The position numbers were made by a program, and so were the translations under genes. 64,000 nt of DNA from Henriciella sp. (GTDB lineage: Bacteria; Pseudomonadota; Alphaproteobacteria; Caulobacterales; Hyphomonadaceae), in NCBI GenBank assembly GCA_013213785.1, contig JABSPZ010000012.1:1-64000 (forward strand). Direction: 5' to 3'. Shown piece after piece: positions 26,857-36,330 of the stretch (position 1 is the first letter of the stretch; each line of letters begins with the position of its first letter). Under the pieces are notes generated by a model that was not told the origin of the DNA, did not search any database, and was given only the letters and a program-made list of their open reading frames with translations.

Positions 26857-27654
26857 ATGTCAGTCATCAAACTCGAGAAGAATGGTCCGATCGCAATCCT
26901 AACGCTGACACGGCCTGAGATGATGAATGCATTGGGCCAAGAGGGAGACGGCGCTGCCGTTGCCGAGGCATGCGTGGAAATTGAAGCCGATCCATCGATC
27001 CGTGTGGCCATCCTAACGGGCGAAGGGCGGGCCTTCTCCGCAGGCGGAGACGTCAAAGCTATGCGTGACCGAACTGGCGCTTTCGCCGGGTCGCCGTACA
27101 GCGTTCGCGAAGGCTATCGCCGCAATATCCACCGGATCGTAAAGTCTCTCTACAATCTCGAGACCCCTTTGATTGCGGCCGTGAACGGAGCGGCGATCGG
27201 GCTAGGGTGCGATGTCGTCTGTATGGCAGACGTTCGGATTGCGTCAGACAAAGCCAAGTTCGGCGTCACTTTCCTCAAACTCGGCCTTATTCCCGGGGAT
27301 GGCGGTGCCTGGCTCTTGCCGCGTATTATCGGTGCAAGCCGCGCGGCCGAGCTCTTGTTCACCGGTGACGTCATTGATGCTGCAACCGCAACCGAGTGGG
27401 GGCTCATCTCGCGAGCCGTATCACCTGAAACCCTTATGGACGAAGCAATGGCGCTCGCGAGCCGTATGGCTGTCCAGCCGCCTCAAAGCCTGCGAGTCGC
27501 CAAAACACTGCTCCGCCACGGCACGACGGCGAGCTATGACACAATCATGGAAATGTCTGCGGCCGCGCAGTCTATGATGCACCATACCGAGGATCACATT
27601 GAGGGTGTCAACGCGATCCTCGAAAAGCGTACGCCAAGTTTTGAAGGCAAGTGA
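26857..27654 (+). CDS. Enoyl-CoA hydratase/isomerase (crotonase family)
   Basis: 265 residues from ATG 26857, set by GAAGGAG at 26844-26850. Crotonase marks: GRAFSAGGDVKAM (oxyanion-hole Gly near residue 65), ETPLIAAVNGAAIGLGCD (second oxyanion loop near 110) and LGLIPGDGGAWLLPR near 145. The position of the second catalytic glutamate of classic hydratases carries no Glu in this loop (Pro-Gly-Asp-Gly), so the reaction may be hydration, isomerisation or another crotonase chemistry. The genomic setting among fatty-acid genes favours beta-oxidation. Its stop directly abuts the convergent MAPEG gene. Confidence 0.9.
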   Translation: MSVIKLEKNGPIAILTLTRPEMMNALGQEGDGAAVAEACVEIEADPSIRVAILTGEGRAFSAGGDVKAMRDRTGAFAGSPYSVREGYRRNIHRIVKSLYNLETPLIAAVNGAAIGLGCDVVCMADVRIASDKAKFGVTFLKLGLIPGDGGAWLLPRIIGASRAAELLFTGDVIDAATATEWGLISRAVSPETLMDEAMALASRMAVQPPQSLRVAKTLLRHGTTASYDTIMEMSAAAQSMMHHTEDHIEGVNAILEKRTPSFEGK

Positions 27655-28065
27655 TCAAAGCGCTTGCGATATGATCAAGCCAGACAAAATCAGGCCGCCG
27701 AGATAGGTGAAGAGCGCGCCGATTGCTTTTAGGATGTGTGGTTTCTCGAGCGTGCTGCAAATCAAGAAACCTAGCGCGTGAACAAAGCGTGCTGCGGTGA
27801 CGGCAATGATTGTCCAAGTCACAAGTCCGCCCAGGTCGCGGCCTGCATAGGCAAATCCAGTCACCAGAAACAAAGCGATGAGCAGCCCCGCATACTCCGC
27901 AGCGTTGCCATGTGCGCGCTGCGCTTTCGCCATTGCTGAAGTCGGCTCCAAAGGTGCGCCATAAGCAATTGTATTGCTCGATCCGCGCTGCACGCTCGTC
28001 CAGAAAGCGAGCAAAAGCGTAAGGATCGCAAGTGCGGCGGAACAGATTAGAATTGTTGTGTGCAT
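27655..28065 (-). CDS. MAPEG family membrane protein
   Basis: 136 residues from ATG 28065, nine bases after GGGAGG; a TTG three codons earlier touches that site and is unlikely. Four predicted membrane helices with the MAPEG pattern: AQRAHGNAAEYAGLLIAL carries the conserved Arg, His, Asn and Glu of the glutathione-binding cytoplasmic loop, and RFVHALGF follows in helix 3. MAPEG proteins include microsomal glutathione transferases and eicosanoid enzymes; bacterial members are thought to act in detoxification. Substrate unknown. It is the only gene of its unit, divergent from the RND efflux operon. Confidence 0.9.
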   Translation of the reverse strand: MHTTILICSAALAILTLLLAFWTSVQRGSSNTIAYGAPLEPTSAMAKAQRAHGNAAEYAGLLIALFLVTGFAYAGRDLGGLVTWTIIAVTAARFVHALGFLICSTLEKPHILKAIGALFTYLGGLILSGLIISQAL

Positions 28066-28252
28066 TTTGTACAACCTCCCGTTCTATTGGGCGAGTGTAC
28101 TGTGCTTCGCCTGATCCTCAAAGACAGTCGGGGTTTCGCCGCTAAAACGCGCCGAGACGGAGATGCCCTTAATTGCGGCATTCGAAGCAGAAATGGCACT
28201 TTGTGGAGATTTACCTACTGACTTTCGACCATCCTGCATTATCTGCAGCAGC

Positions 28253-29686
28253 ATGCGCGTCATCAACTCTTCCCTCTCCGGTGCACTCGCAGCGCTTGTG
28301 CTCGCAAACTGCGCGACGGTTCCGCCTGCGCCAGAAGCTCCCGATGCGCCGGCGACGAGTGAAAGCTTCGCGGCCGCAAATAGCTCGCTCGTTTCGCAAG
28401 CTCCGATCGAAATTGAGTGGTGGGCAGGGTTTTCTGATCCTCTGCTGACTAGTCTCGTCAATGATGCTCTTTCTGAGAACAAAAACCTGGCGGTCGCAGA
28501 GGCGAACGTTTCAGCTGCTAGAGCGATCCTTGCGAGACAGTCCTTGGGTCGTTCTTACTCAACGAACGCGACGACGAGTGCTGAACTCGGCAGGGCTGCG
28601 CGCCAAGGCGCTGATACTGAGCTCAGTGCGAATGCACAGTTTGGGGCAAGTTGGGAGTATGATGCGTTCGGGCGAATTGCGTCACAGATCGAAAGCGCTG
28701 CCTTTCGGGTCGATCAGCTCGAGCAGGTTCGCCGTGACGTAGCGGTGACGATCGCAGCCAATACAGCGCTCGCTTATGTTGATTACCGCGGCAACCAAAT
28801 CCGCCTCGCGGTCGCTCAACGAAACGCAGATTTGCAGGGAGAAAGCGTAGAGCTTTTGCGAGTCTTGTTCGAGAACGGACGCGCGACCCGCCTCGATGTG
28901 GAGCGAGCAGAGTCTCAATACCGAACGACTTTGGCTTCGCTGCCTTTGTTGGAGATCAATATACGAACCGCTGCGACGCAGCTGGCGGTGCTGACCGGAC
29001 GATCAGACTTACAGTTTGATGAGACTGTGCTCGACCGTGTCGACGAGGCGGCGTCAATTCCGGTGCCGCCTGACATGCTAAACGTAGGGCGTCCAGCTGA
29101 CCTGATCCGTCGCCGGCCTGATATTCGCGCCGTCGAGGCGGATATAGCCCGTTTACTAGCTTTAGGTGATGTCGAGCGCGCGAGACTGTTTCCAACATTG
29201 AGCTTCAATGCGAACCTCTTGGGTCTGTTCACCGAAGACAGCACTTTGCACAATAGCATTGGGTTCGGAATCGGACCCGCTTTGCGTTGGGATGGTCCAG
29301 ACCTCCGTCGCGTTCGAGCTGATATCGAGATTGCCGACGCCCAAACTCGAGTCGCATTCGCGACCTATGAGAACACGGTCATTGATGCGTTAGGCGAAGT
29401 CGAAATCGCGCTAACCTCTTATGCGCAGGAGCGCGCACGGCGCGTTGATTTGGAAGCCGCCTCAGCGTCCGCCGAGCGTGCGCTTGAGCTCGCGAGATTG
29501 CGATTTGACGAAGGTTTGGATGATTTCCTAGACGTCATTGATGCCCAAAGGACGCTTCTTGATGCGCAAGATCGGTTGGAAATAAGTCGGCTTGCTACAA
29601 CCAGACAAGCCATTGCTGCGTACAGAGCCTTAGGGGGGATTTGGCGGGACGCAAATGTCGTGGATGCGACACTAGAAAGTGAGTGA
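28253..29686 (+). CDS. RND efflux outer-membrane factor (NodT/OprM family lipoprotein)
   Basis: 477 residues from ATG 28253, chosen because it starts a lipoprotein-like leader (MRVINSSLSGALAALVLANC); the upstream open frame is not signal-like. Asn just before the Cys is unusual for a lipobox. The mature chain has two repeated OEP domains typical of TolC-like trimeric tunnels: WWAGFSDPLLTSLVNDAL, VAEANVSAARAIL, then RRRPDIRAVEADIA and RRVDLEAASASAERAL. It is the exit duct of the tripartite pump whose adaptor and permease follow at once, 7 and about 12 bases apart. Cargo is unknown, and no dedicated regulator is encoded nearby. Confidence 0.92.
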   Translation: MRVINSSLSGALAALVLANCATVPPAPEAPDAPATSESFAAANSSLVSQAPIEIEWWAGFSDPLLTSLVNDALSENKNLAVAEANVSAARAILARQSLGRSYSTNATTSAELGRAARQGADTELSANAQFGASWEYDAFGRIASQIESAAFRVDQLEQVRRDVAVTIAANTALAYVDYRGNQIRLAVAQRNADLQGESVELLRVLFENGRATRLDVERAESQYRTTLASLPLLEINIRTAATQLAVLTGRSDLQFDETVLDRVDEAASIPVPPDMLNVGRPADLIRRRPDIRAVEADIARLLALGDVERARLFPTLSFNANLLGLFTEDSTLHNSIGFGIGPALRWDGPDLRRVRADIEIADAQTRVAFATYENTVIDALGEVEIALTSYAQERARRVDLEAASASAERALELARLRFDEGLDDFLDVIDAQRTLLDAQDRLEISRLATTRQAIAAYRALGGIWRDANVVDATLESE

Positions 29687-29693
29687 ATTCAAT

Positions 29694-30791
29694 ATGCTAA
29701 GAATGGCGGCTTTTGCCCTTTTTATCGCTCTCATCTCCGCCGCTCCGGCGTCCGCACAACGCGGCGGCCCCGCGAGTGTATTTGCAGACCCGGTCATAGA
29801 ACGCGAGTTCTCGCGAGACATTGAGGCACTCGGAACGCTTGAGCCGAACGAACAAGTCGATCTCTCACTCAATGCGTCTGACCGCATCACGGCTTTGTAT
29901 TTTGATGATGGTGAGCGCGTTCGTCATGGCAAAACGCTTCTATCCTTGGCGCAAAGGGAACAGCTGGCTTTGGTTGAATCAGCCGAAGCGAATGTTGAGG
30001 AAGCGGCACGTCAGTTGGAGCGTGTTGTTCGATTGGCTGATGCAGAGGCTGTCTCTCAGTCTGAACTCGATCGCGCGCAGCGAGACCTTGATGCGGCGCA
30101 AGCCAATTTGCGGGCGCTACAATCGCGTCAAAAGGACCGGGTTCTCGTCGCGCCGTTTGACGGAGTATTGGGCTTTCGGCGCGTAAGTGTCGGCTCTTTT
30201 GTCCGTCCCGGCGACGTTGTTGCGACACTCATTGATGATAGCGAAATGAATTTGGACTTTGACGTCCCCTCGATTTTCACCCGGTCCATTCAGCCCGGCA
30301 CGGCAATCATCGCAGAGACAGATGATCTTCCCGGTGAGGTCTTCGAAGGCGTTATCGAAACTTTGGATAATCGCATCGATCCCGTGACGCGCGCTATTCG
30401 AGCGCGTGCGACGATCCCAAACACAGGTCTTTTGCTGAGATCCGGTATGTTTATGCGTGTGACGGTGACGGCTGATCCACGCAATAGCCTTGCAATCCCC
30501 GAAGCCGCAGTCCAGCCGGTTGGGCCCAAGACTTTCGTTTGGCGCGTGTCCGAAGAGGAGGGCGCTCAAAAAGCGAGGCGCGTTGAGGTCGACCTCGGGC
30601 AACGGGCAGATGGATACATTGAGGTCGTGTCGGGATTGTCGTCTGATGATAAGGTTATCACCGAAGGCATTATTCGCGTGCGAGAAGGCACGGAAGTTCG
30701 GCTGAGAGAGCGCACGATGCTCTCACCTGAAGGGGCGTTAGCCGGACGTGGGCGCGGCGGCGCAAATGGTTCTGCTGGCGCAGCGAACTAA
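29694..30791 (+). CDS. RND efflux periplasmic adaptor (membrane fusion protein)
   Basis: 365 residues from ATG 29694; a GTG five codons upstream would overlap the previous gene. A signal peptide (MLRMAAFALFIALISAAPASA) is followed by HlyD-type domains: the lipoyl half-motifs (GTLEPNEQVDLSLNASDRI near residue 45; VLVAPFDGVLGFRRVSVGSFV near 150), an alpha-helical hairpin between them (EANVEEAARQLERVVRLADAE), then the beta-barrel and membrane-proximal domains. The C-terminus is a Gly/Ala-rich tail. It bridges the inner-membrane permease and the outer-membrane factor. It lies centrally in a three-gene efflux operon. Confidence 0.94.
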   Translation: MLRMAAFALFIALISAAPASAQRGGPASVFADPVIEREFSRDIEALGTLEPNEQVDLSLNASDRITALYFDDGERVRHGKTLLSLAQREQLALVESAEANVEEAARQLERVVRLADAEAVSQSELDRAQRDLDAAQANLRALQSRQKDRVLVAPFDGVLGFRRVSVGSFVRPGDVVATLIDDSEMNLDFDVPSIFTRSIQPGTAIIAETDDLPGEVFEGVIETLDNRIDPVTRAIRARATIPNTGLLLRSGMFMRVTVTADPRNSLAIPEAAVQPVGPKTFVWRVSEEEGAQKARRVEVDLGQRADGYIEVVSGLSSDDKVITEGIIRVREGTEVRLRERTMLSPEGALAGRGRGGANGSAGAAN

Positions 30792-30803
30792 AGGAGCTGG
30801 GCG

Positions 30804-33800
30804 ATGCTGTTATCTGATACCGCCGTCAAGCGACCGGTCTTCGCATCTGTTATTGCTCTCATCCTCGTCATTTTGGGGGTTGTTTCATTCGATCGCCTCA
30901 GTCTGCGTGAATATCCAGATATTGATGCCCCAATCGTAACGATCGATACGCGATATCCAGGCGCATCAGCGAGCGTTGTCGAAACTCGGATTACGCAAAT
31001 TGTCGAAGACCGCATCGCCGGCGTCGAAGGGATCCGCTTCATCAACTCGAACTCGAGTGACGGTCGCTCCCGGATATCAATCGAGTTTGGCGTCAATCAA
31101 GATATCGATGTGGCCGCAAACGATATCCGAGACCGGATCTCGGGCGTACTCGATAATTTGCCTGAAGACGCCGATCCTCCCGAGGTTGAGAAGGCCGATT
31201 CAAATGATGACGTCATCATTTGGTTGAATCTCGCAGCTGAAAACCTGACGACACCCGAAATTTCAGATTATGCGCAACGCTATCTGGTGGACCGTTTCTC
31301 AGCTCTGGATGGAGTGGCCCGCGTCCGTGTGGGGGGATCGAGAGACTATGCTCTGCGGATCTGGATAGACCGACGATCTTTGGCGGCTCGAAACCTCACC
31401 GTCAGTGATATCGAACAAGCCCTGCGGCGAGAGAATATCGAGGCGCCGGCCGGGAGCATTGAGTCCGATACACGCGCCTACACCGTGCGGATTGACCGGG
31501 CCTTTCAAACGCCCGAGGACTTTGCCGGGCTCGTCGTCGCCGAAGGGGAAGACGGTTATCTCGTGAGGCTTGGCGATGTCGCCCGCGTGGAACGTGGTAC
31601 GGTTGAAGATCGGAACATGTTCCGCGGGAATGGCGTGCCAATGGTTGGCCTAGGTATCGTCAAACAATCCACAGCCAATACGGTCGATGTCGCGAATGCC
31701 GCGAAAGCGCTTGCCGATCAATTGAACGAGACCTTGCCCGAAGGCATGGGTATCGCGCGAAGCTTTGACAGCTCCGTTTTCATCTCTGCTTCGATCCGTG
31801 AGGTCTACACGACGCTTGCGATCGCGGTTGCTCTCGTGACCCTTGTGATCTTCCTATTCCTCGGAAGCGCTCGGGCCACCGTCATTCCGGCAATAACAGT
31901 CCCGATTTCGATCATCGCGACCTTTATCGTGCTGTATGCTTTGGGTTTCTCAATCAACCTTTTGACATTGCTGGCAATGGTCCTCGCGATTGGCCTCGTT
32001 GTCGATGATGCGATCGTCGTTCTAGAGAACATATCCAGGCGGATGAAGGAGTATGGCGAGACGCCGCTCGTAGCGGCCTTTAAGGGAACGCGCCAAGTTG
32101 GCTTTGCCGTTGTTGCAACGACGCTTGTGCTCGTCTCAGTGTTTGTACCCATCACGTTTTTGCAGGGCGATGTCGGACGTCTGTTTACAGAGTTTGCGCT
32201 GACGATCGCTGCGGCCGTTGTTTTCTCGAGTGTGTTGGCTCTCACCCTTACGCCGATGATGGCCTCGAAACTCCTGAAGCCGAATAGCGATAAGCCAACT
32301 ATTAGCTCGTTTTTACCGCGTCTTGTCGACAGAGCGTTTGGGGTTGTTCGCAAGGGCTATAGCTGGCTGCTAAACATCCTCATACCGAGGCCGATCTTGA
32401 TGACGGTACTGCTCGGTGGTTTGTTTTTGTCGACATGGGATTTGTCTCAGCGCGTCACGGAGGAATATGTTCCACGTGAAGATCGCGGCGCTTTCTTTGT
32501 CGCGATGCGGGGCCCAGAAGGGGCGTCCTACAGCTATATGGAACGTTACATCGACGAGATCGAACGACGCCTGTTGCCGTATACCGAAAGTCAGGATGGC
32601 AAACCGGCGGAAGTAAATCGTCTCTTATTCCGCGCGCCGGGATTCGGCTCGTCTGCATTCAATCAAGCGTTCATCATCGTTGTCTTGAATGATTGGAGCC
32701 AAAGGCGGCCAGCGGATGTCATCATCTCAGAGGCCAATAGAGCACTATCTGATCTCCCCGGCGTCAGAGGGTTTGCGCGAATGCGCCAAGGACTCGGAGG
32801 TGGCACCGGGAAACCGGTTCAGTTCGTGATTGGCGGTCCAAGCTATGAATTGCTGACAGAGTGGCGAGAGACATTTGTCACCGCGCTGGAGGATAGCGAT
32901 ATCGGATTGGTCGATATCGATTGGGACTATAAGGAAACGCAACCGCAGTATCGTATCCAAGTTGATTACGATCGCGCAGCAGATCTCGGCGTGACGGTTT
33001 CTGATATTGGATCAACGCTGCAAACTATGTTGGGGTCCCGGCGGGTGACAACCTACATAGATGGCGGCGAAGAGTATGACGTCATCCTGGAAGGACTCCG
33101 CTCCGACCAAAACAATCCTAACGATGTTGAGAATATTTACGTCCGGTCTTCGCGGTCGGGCAATTTGATACCGCTCTCGAGTCTGATGAGTATTCAAGCG
33201 ATTGCGGATAGTCCAACCCTGAATCGATACAATCGGGTGCGGGCGATTACGATCGAAGCTGGCTTGGCGGAGGGCGCCTCTCTTGGCGATGTCTTAGATC
33301 AGATGCAGACAATCGCGCGGGATGTTTTGCCGGTCGAAGCGACGATTGATTTTAAAGGTCAGTCCCTTGATTTCAAAACCTCAGGCTCTTCGATCATGTT
33401 TGTCTTCGCGATTGGCCTTGCCATCGTGTTTCTGGTTTTGGCGGCGCAATTTGAAAGCTATCGCCATCCCGTGATCATCATGTTGTGTGTTCCGGCGACG
33501 CTTGCGGGCGGATTACTGGGGCTATGGCTGACAGGAAACAGTCTCAACATCTACACCCAGATTGGCTTGATTATGCTTGTGGGGCTTGCGGCTAAGAATG
33601 GCATTCTGATCGTCGAGTTTGCCAATCAGTTGCGTGATCAGGGGGAAGAGTTTGAAACCGCTTTAAAAGCGGCGTCACTGGCGCGCCTTCGTCCGATTGT
33701 CATGACGGGTTTAACAACGGCAGCGGGCACGCTTCCCCTTATCCTATCCAGCGGCGCCGGCGCAGAGACGCGCGCAGCTATCGGCGTGGTAATATTGTTC

Positions 33801-33941
33801 GGCGTGATCGCGGCGGTGTTGGTCACAGTGCTCTTCGTTCCAACCGCTTACGCCTTGATCGCACGAGGATCTGGATCACCCGGTGATGTTGCGAGACAAC
33901 TCGATGAAGAGACGGCCGAAAATGTGGTGCCTGCGGAATGA
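30804..33941 (+). CDS. RND multidrug efflux permease (HAE1/AcrB-like)
   Basis: 1045 residues, the normal size of a hydrophobe/amphiphile RND pump. Starts after AAAGGAG with MLLSDTAVKRPVFASVIALILV, a first helix typical of the family. The proton-relay acids sit in TM4 (GLVVDDAIVVLENI) and the matching Lys in TM10 (GLAAKNGILIVEFANQ), so the pump should be proton-driven. Two large periplasmic loops follow TM1 and TM7. It forms a tripartite system with the two preceding products. Substrates cannot be deduced. Its stop overlaps the next gene's start by 4 bases, so the methyltransferase is co-translated. Confidence 0.96.
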   Translation: MLLSDTAVKRPVFASVIALILVILGVVSFDRLSLREYPDIDAPIVTIDTRYPGASASVVETRITQIVEDRIAGVEGIRFINSNSSDGRSRISIEFGVNQDIDVAANDIRDRISGVLDNLPEDADPPEVEKADSNDDVIIWLNLAAENLTTPEISDYAQRYLVDRFSALDGVARVRVGGSRDYALRIWIDRRSLAARNLTVSDIEQALRRENIEAPAGSIESDTRAYTVRIDRAFQTPEDFAGLVVAEGEDGYLVRLGDVARVERGTVEDRNMFRGNGVPMVGLGIVKQSTANTVDVANAAKALADQLNETLPEGMGIARSFDSSVFISASIREVYTTLAIAVALVTLVIFLFLGSARATVIPAITVPISIIATFIVLYALGFSINLLTLLAMVLAIGLVVDDAIVVLENISRRMKEYGETPLVAAFKGTRQVGFAVVATTLVLVSVFVPITFLQGDVGRLFTEFALTIAAAVVFSSVLALTLTPMMASKLLKPNSDKPTISSFLPRLVDRAFGVVRKGYSWLLNILIPRPILMTVLLGGLFLSTWDLSQRVTEEYVPREDRGAFFVAMRGPEGASYSYMERYIDEIERRLLPYTESQDGKPAEVNRLLFRAPGFGSSAFNQAFIIVVLNDWSQRRPADVIISEANRALSDLPGVRGFARMRQGLGGGTGKPVQFVIGGPSYELLTEWRETFVTALEDSDIGLVDIDWDYKETQPQYRIQVDYDRAADLGVTVSDIGSTLQTMLGSRRVTTYIDGGEEYDVILEGLRSDQNNPNDVENIYVRSSRSGNLIPLSSLMSIQAIADSPTLNRYNRVRAITIEAGLAEGASLGDVLDQMQTIARDVLPVEATIDFKGQSLDFKTSGSSIMFVFAIGLAIVFLVLAAQFESYRHPVIIMLCVPATLAGGLLGLWLTGNSLNIYTQIGLIMLVGLAAKNGILIVEFANQLRDQGEEFETALKAASLARLRPIVMTGLTTAAGTLPLILSSGAGAETRAAIGVVILFGVIAAVLVTVLFVPTAYALIARGSGSPGDVARQLDEETAENVVPAE

Positions 33942-34549
33942 AGCTTCCAGTCGATGTCTCTAAAATCAAAGGCTTTTTAGATCCGGATGAGGGCGAAGCC
34001 TTATACAACGTAGCGCTGGCGCAGGCCCCTCATGGACCATGTCTAGAGATCGGTGGTTATTGCGGGAAGTCGTCGGTCTATATCGGGACCGCGTGCCAGC
34101 AGCAGGAAGAGCTTCATTTCTCAATCGATCACCATCGCGGGTCTGAAGAGAATCAGCCCGGTTGGGAGTATTTCGACGAGGAAGTGTGGGATGTGGACGC
34201 TGAGGCGGTCGATACACTGCCATTCTTCCGGCGCACGATCCGCCAAGCAGGTCTCGAGGGTACAGTCATTCCAATCATTGGTCGCTCAATCGAAATCGCG
34301 AAGCGATGGGCGACGCCCCTCAGCTTTCTGTTCATCGATGGCGGTCACACGATGGAGCATGCGCTGAATGATTATCGCGGATGGACCTCGCACATCATGC
34401 CAGGCGGCGTGCTGGCCATCCATGATGTGTTCCCCGATCCCGCCGATGGCGGGCGCCCACCATTTGAGATTTATCAACGCGCATTAGCGTCAGATCTCTA
34501 TGTCGAAGAGCAAGCGATTAAGAGCCTGCGGATACTGCGGCGGGTTTAA
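33938..34549 (+). CDS. Class I SAM-dependent methyltransferase (Methyltransf_24 type)
   Basis: 203 residues. The SAM-binding motif I is CLEIGGYCGKSSVYIG near residue 32; LSFLFIDGGHTMEHALNDYRGW near 128 carries the Asp-Gly-Gly-His of the Methyltransf_24/CmcI-like group; GGVLAIHDVFP follows. No signal peptide. The start overlaps the RND permease stop (ATGA), so it is translated from the efflux operon message, yet the last 32 bases overlap the convergent toroid-protein gene, a member of a sugar/methyl cluster that also holds a second methyltransferase. It may therefore belong functionally to either neighbour. Substrate unknown. Confidence 0.88.
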   Translation: MKLPVDVSKIKGFLDPDEGEALYNVALAQAPHGPCLEIGGYCGKSSVYIGTACQQQEELHFSIDHHRGSEENQPGWEYFDEEVWDVDAEAVDTLPFFRRTIRQAGLEGTVIPIIGRSIEIAKRWATPLSFLFIDGGHTMEHALNDYRGWTSHIMPGGVLAIHDVFPDPADGGRPPFEIYQRALASDLYVEEQAIKSLRILRRV

Positions 34550-35603
34550 GAAGCGCCTGAGTTAGAACCTTACTTGTCGCGGACCCATCTTCGAAGGCAT
34601 CGGCGGCGAGGATTACGGCAGCTTGAGTCCAGCTCGGTTGCTCTCGTGGCCAGTAAATATCCTCGTCGATCTGATGACCCATCCAAAAGACGCCGGTTTC
34701 GTCGCGTATATTCAAAGTGGACTTTAGGAGCACCTCTGCGTGCGCTCGTTTGTTCGCTGATAGGAGCGCCAAGACGAGTTCTGCTGTTTCCGCGACCGTA
34801 ACCCAAGGCTCGTTCGAAACACAGCGGCAACCGTGGCCCTCAATCACGAACCTGTTCCAGGATCGGTTTAGTCTTTCAAGGCTGTCCGCCTCATTGAAAA
34901 CACCCGCGAGGACAGGATAATACCAATCCATTGCGAAACGCGCACCCGTCTGACGCCGATCAAACCGCTCAGGCGTCTTTTGAAGAGCATTCAGAAGCGT
35001 GTCATGTGCCGTACGCCAGTTGGGTTTTTCTCTTCCAAACATATCGGCTAAGAAAAGGCCGCATTCTAGGCTCTTCAAAATAGACGCATTCCCCGCGAGA
35101 AGCGCATCATCTTCATCTGTGCCGACGGCTTCGGCTGCCCAAGAAGTCGTTCCATCTTGCTTCTGTAGCGAGAGCACGAAATCGAGCGCGCGTTCGACCA
35201 TGGGCCACCATCTCAATGCGCGAGTCTCATCACCTGTAGCCTTAAAAAAATGCGCAAGTCCAACGGCAGGATAGGCGCAAAAGTTGGAGTCTAAAAAGGC
35301 TGGGGCTGGTTCGCGGCTGATGAAGTCGCGCTCCACCATGGGCAAGCAATTACCGTACTCTCCGAGCCACGCGCCATCTTCACGCTGTGTGTTTTTGAGG
35401 TATTCGAAGGCGCTTGCGGCGGCATCTAGTTCGCCGGCGGCCGTCAATGCCATGGCGCTTTCAACGTGGTTCCAAGGATCCCAAGGCCCGTTCTCAAACC
35501 AAGCTATGGCACCTTGTTCCGTTTGAATCGCCAGGATGCGATCGACTGCAGGGCGAAGATCGGCGACAGTGAGTGCTGCACCGGTTAGAAAAGACCCGTC
35601 CAT
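34518..35603 (-). CDS. Alpha/alpha-toroid protein (prenyltransferase/squalene-oxidase-repeat-like)
   Basis: 361 residues with no signal peptide. Repeats of the form QxEQGAIAWF, QREDGAWLG, QKQDGTTSWAAEA are spaced by about 60 residues and match the QW-like repeats of (alpha/alpha)6 toroids seen in prenyltransferases and terpene cyclases. No DxDD cyclase acid motif is visible, so a true cyclase is unlikely; a sugar- or lipid-binding or hydrolase toroid is equally possible. It is the last gene of a minus-strand set with a glycosyltransferase and a methyltransferase; its start is 1 base from the methyltransferase stop. I do not assign a reaction. Confidence 0.75.
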   Translation of the reverse strand: MDGSFLTGAALTVADLRPAVDRILAIQTEQGAIAWFENGPWDPWNHVESAMALTAAGELDAAASAFEYLKNTQREDGAWLGEYGNCLPMVERDFISREPAPAFLDSNFCAYPAVGLAHFFKATGDETRALRWWPMVERALDFVLSLQKQDGTTSWAAEAVGTDEDDALLAGNASILKSLECGLFLADMFGREKPNWRTAHDTLLNALQKTPERFDRRQTGARFAMDWYYPVLAGVFNEADSLERLNRSWNRFVIEGHGCRCVSNEPWVTVAETAELVLALLSANKRAHAEVLLKSTLNIRDETGVFWMGHQIDEDIYWPREQPSWTQAAVILAADAFEDGSATSKVLTQALLKPAAVSAGS

Positions 35604-35604
35604 G

Positions 35605-36330
35605 TCAGGTCTCGCTTTCTTGGAAATACATGACCAGGCTTTTGCCCATGAATGGGGACGTGACGGTGTCCAATGCGCGTGTGATCCATGGGCGCTTCAT
35701 GAGATCCCAGACCAGGAAGTCGTGGTAGGCTTTGACCATTGGATGATCGTCTTGCCGTTCCCAAAACGTACATTTCAGCCACCATAAGGGCGAGTGAATG
35801 CCGTGTGCGTGGTGACGTTTAAACATCTTGAACCCGCGTCGCTCAACGGAGGCTTTTAAGTCGACCTCATCAAAGATCCGGATGTGTCCACCCGGTTGAA
35901 AGGCATAGCCATTCGGCGGCGGCGCGAGTTGCCAGCAAATACGCTCCGGCCAAGCGTGAGGAACCGTGATGCACAGCTTTCCGCTCGGTTTCAACACGCG
36001 TCGCATTTCGCGGATGGCGGCATCATAGTCCGGAAGATGTTCCAGAACCTCTGAGCAAATGATCGCGTCGAACGTGTCATCTTCGAAGCGAAGCGCGGTT
36101 GCATCGCCAGTCTCAAATGTTGTTTGAGTTTCGGTATTGGTGTCGGCTTTTGGGAGCCAAACGAGACCTTCTTCGGCCTTCTTTAGCGAAGGCTCATCGA
36201 GATCAACGCCGTAGATATCCAGTCCGCCCAGCATATACAAACCATGGACGTGACGGCCCTCACCGCAGCCGAGGTCGAGCACCTTGTCTCCTGCCGACAA
36301 GCCCAGATGCTTTAGCCGCGCCGTTAACAT
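35605..36330 (-). CDS. Class I SAM-dependent methyltransferase (Methyltransf_11 type)
   Basis: 241 residues. Motif I is VLDLGCGEGRHVHGLY near residue 17, the acidic motif II is DIYGVDLDEPSL, motif III-IV is DAIICSEVLEHLPDYDAAIREM and LKPSGKLCITVPH. The C-terminal third, with FWERQDDHPM and WDLMKRPWITRALD, may define the acceptor. It lies between the glycosyltransferase, which it overlaps by 7 bases, and the toroid protein, 1 base away; the three are surely one operon. The natural guess is methylation of a glycolipid or of a sugar added by the glycosyltransferase; that is inference. Confidence 0.9.
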   Translation of the reverse strand: MLTARLKHLGLSAGDKVLDLGCGEGRHVHGLYMLGGLDIYGVDLDEPSLKKAEEGLVWLPKADTNTETQTTFETGDATALRFEDDTFDAIICSEVLEHLPDYDAAIREMRRVLKPSGKLCITVPHAWPERICWQLAPPPNGYAFQPGGHIRIFDEVDLKASVERRGFKMFKRHHAHGIHSPLWWLKCTFWERQDDHPMVKAYHDFLVWDLMKRPWITRALDTVTSPFMGKSLVMYFQESET

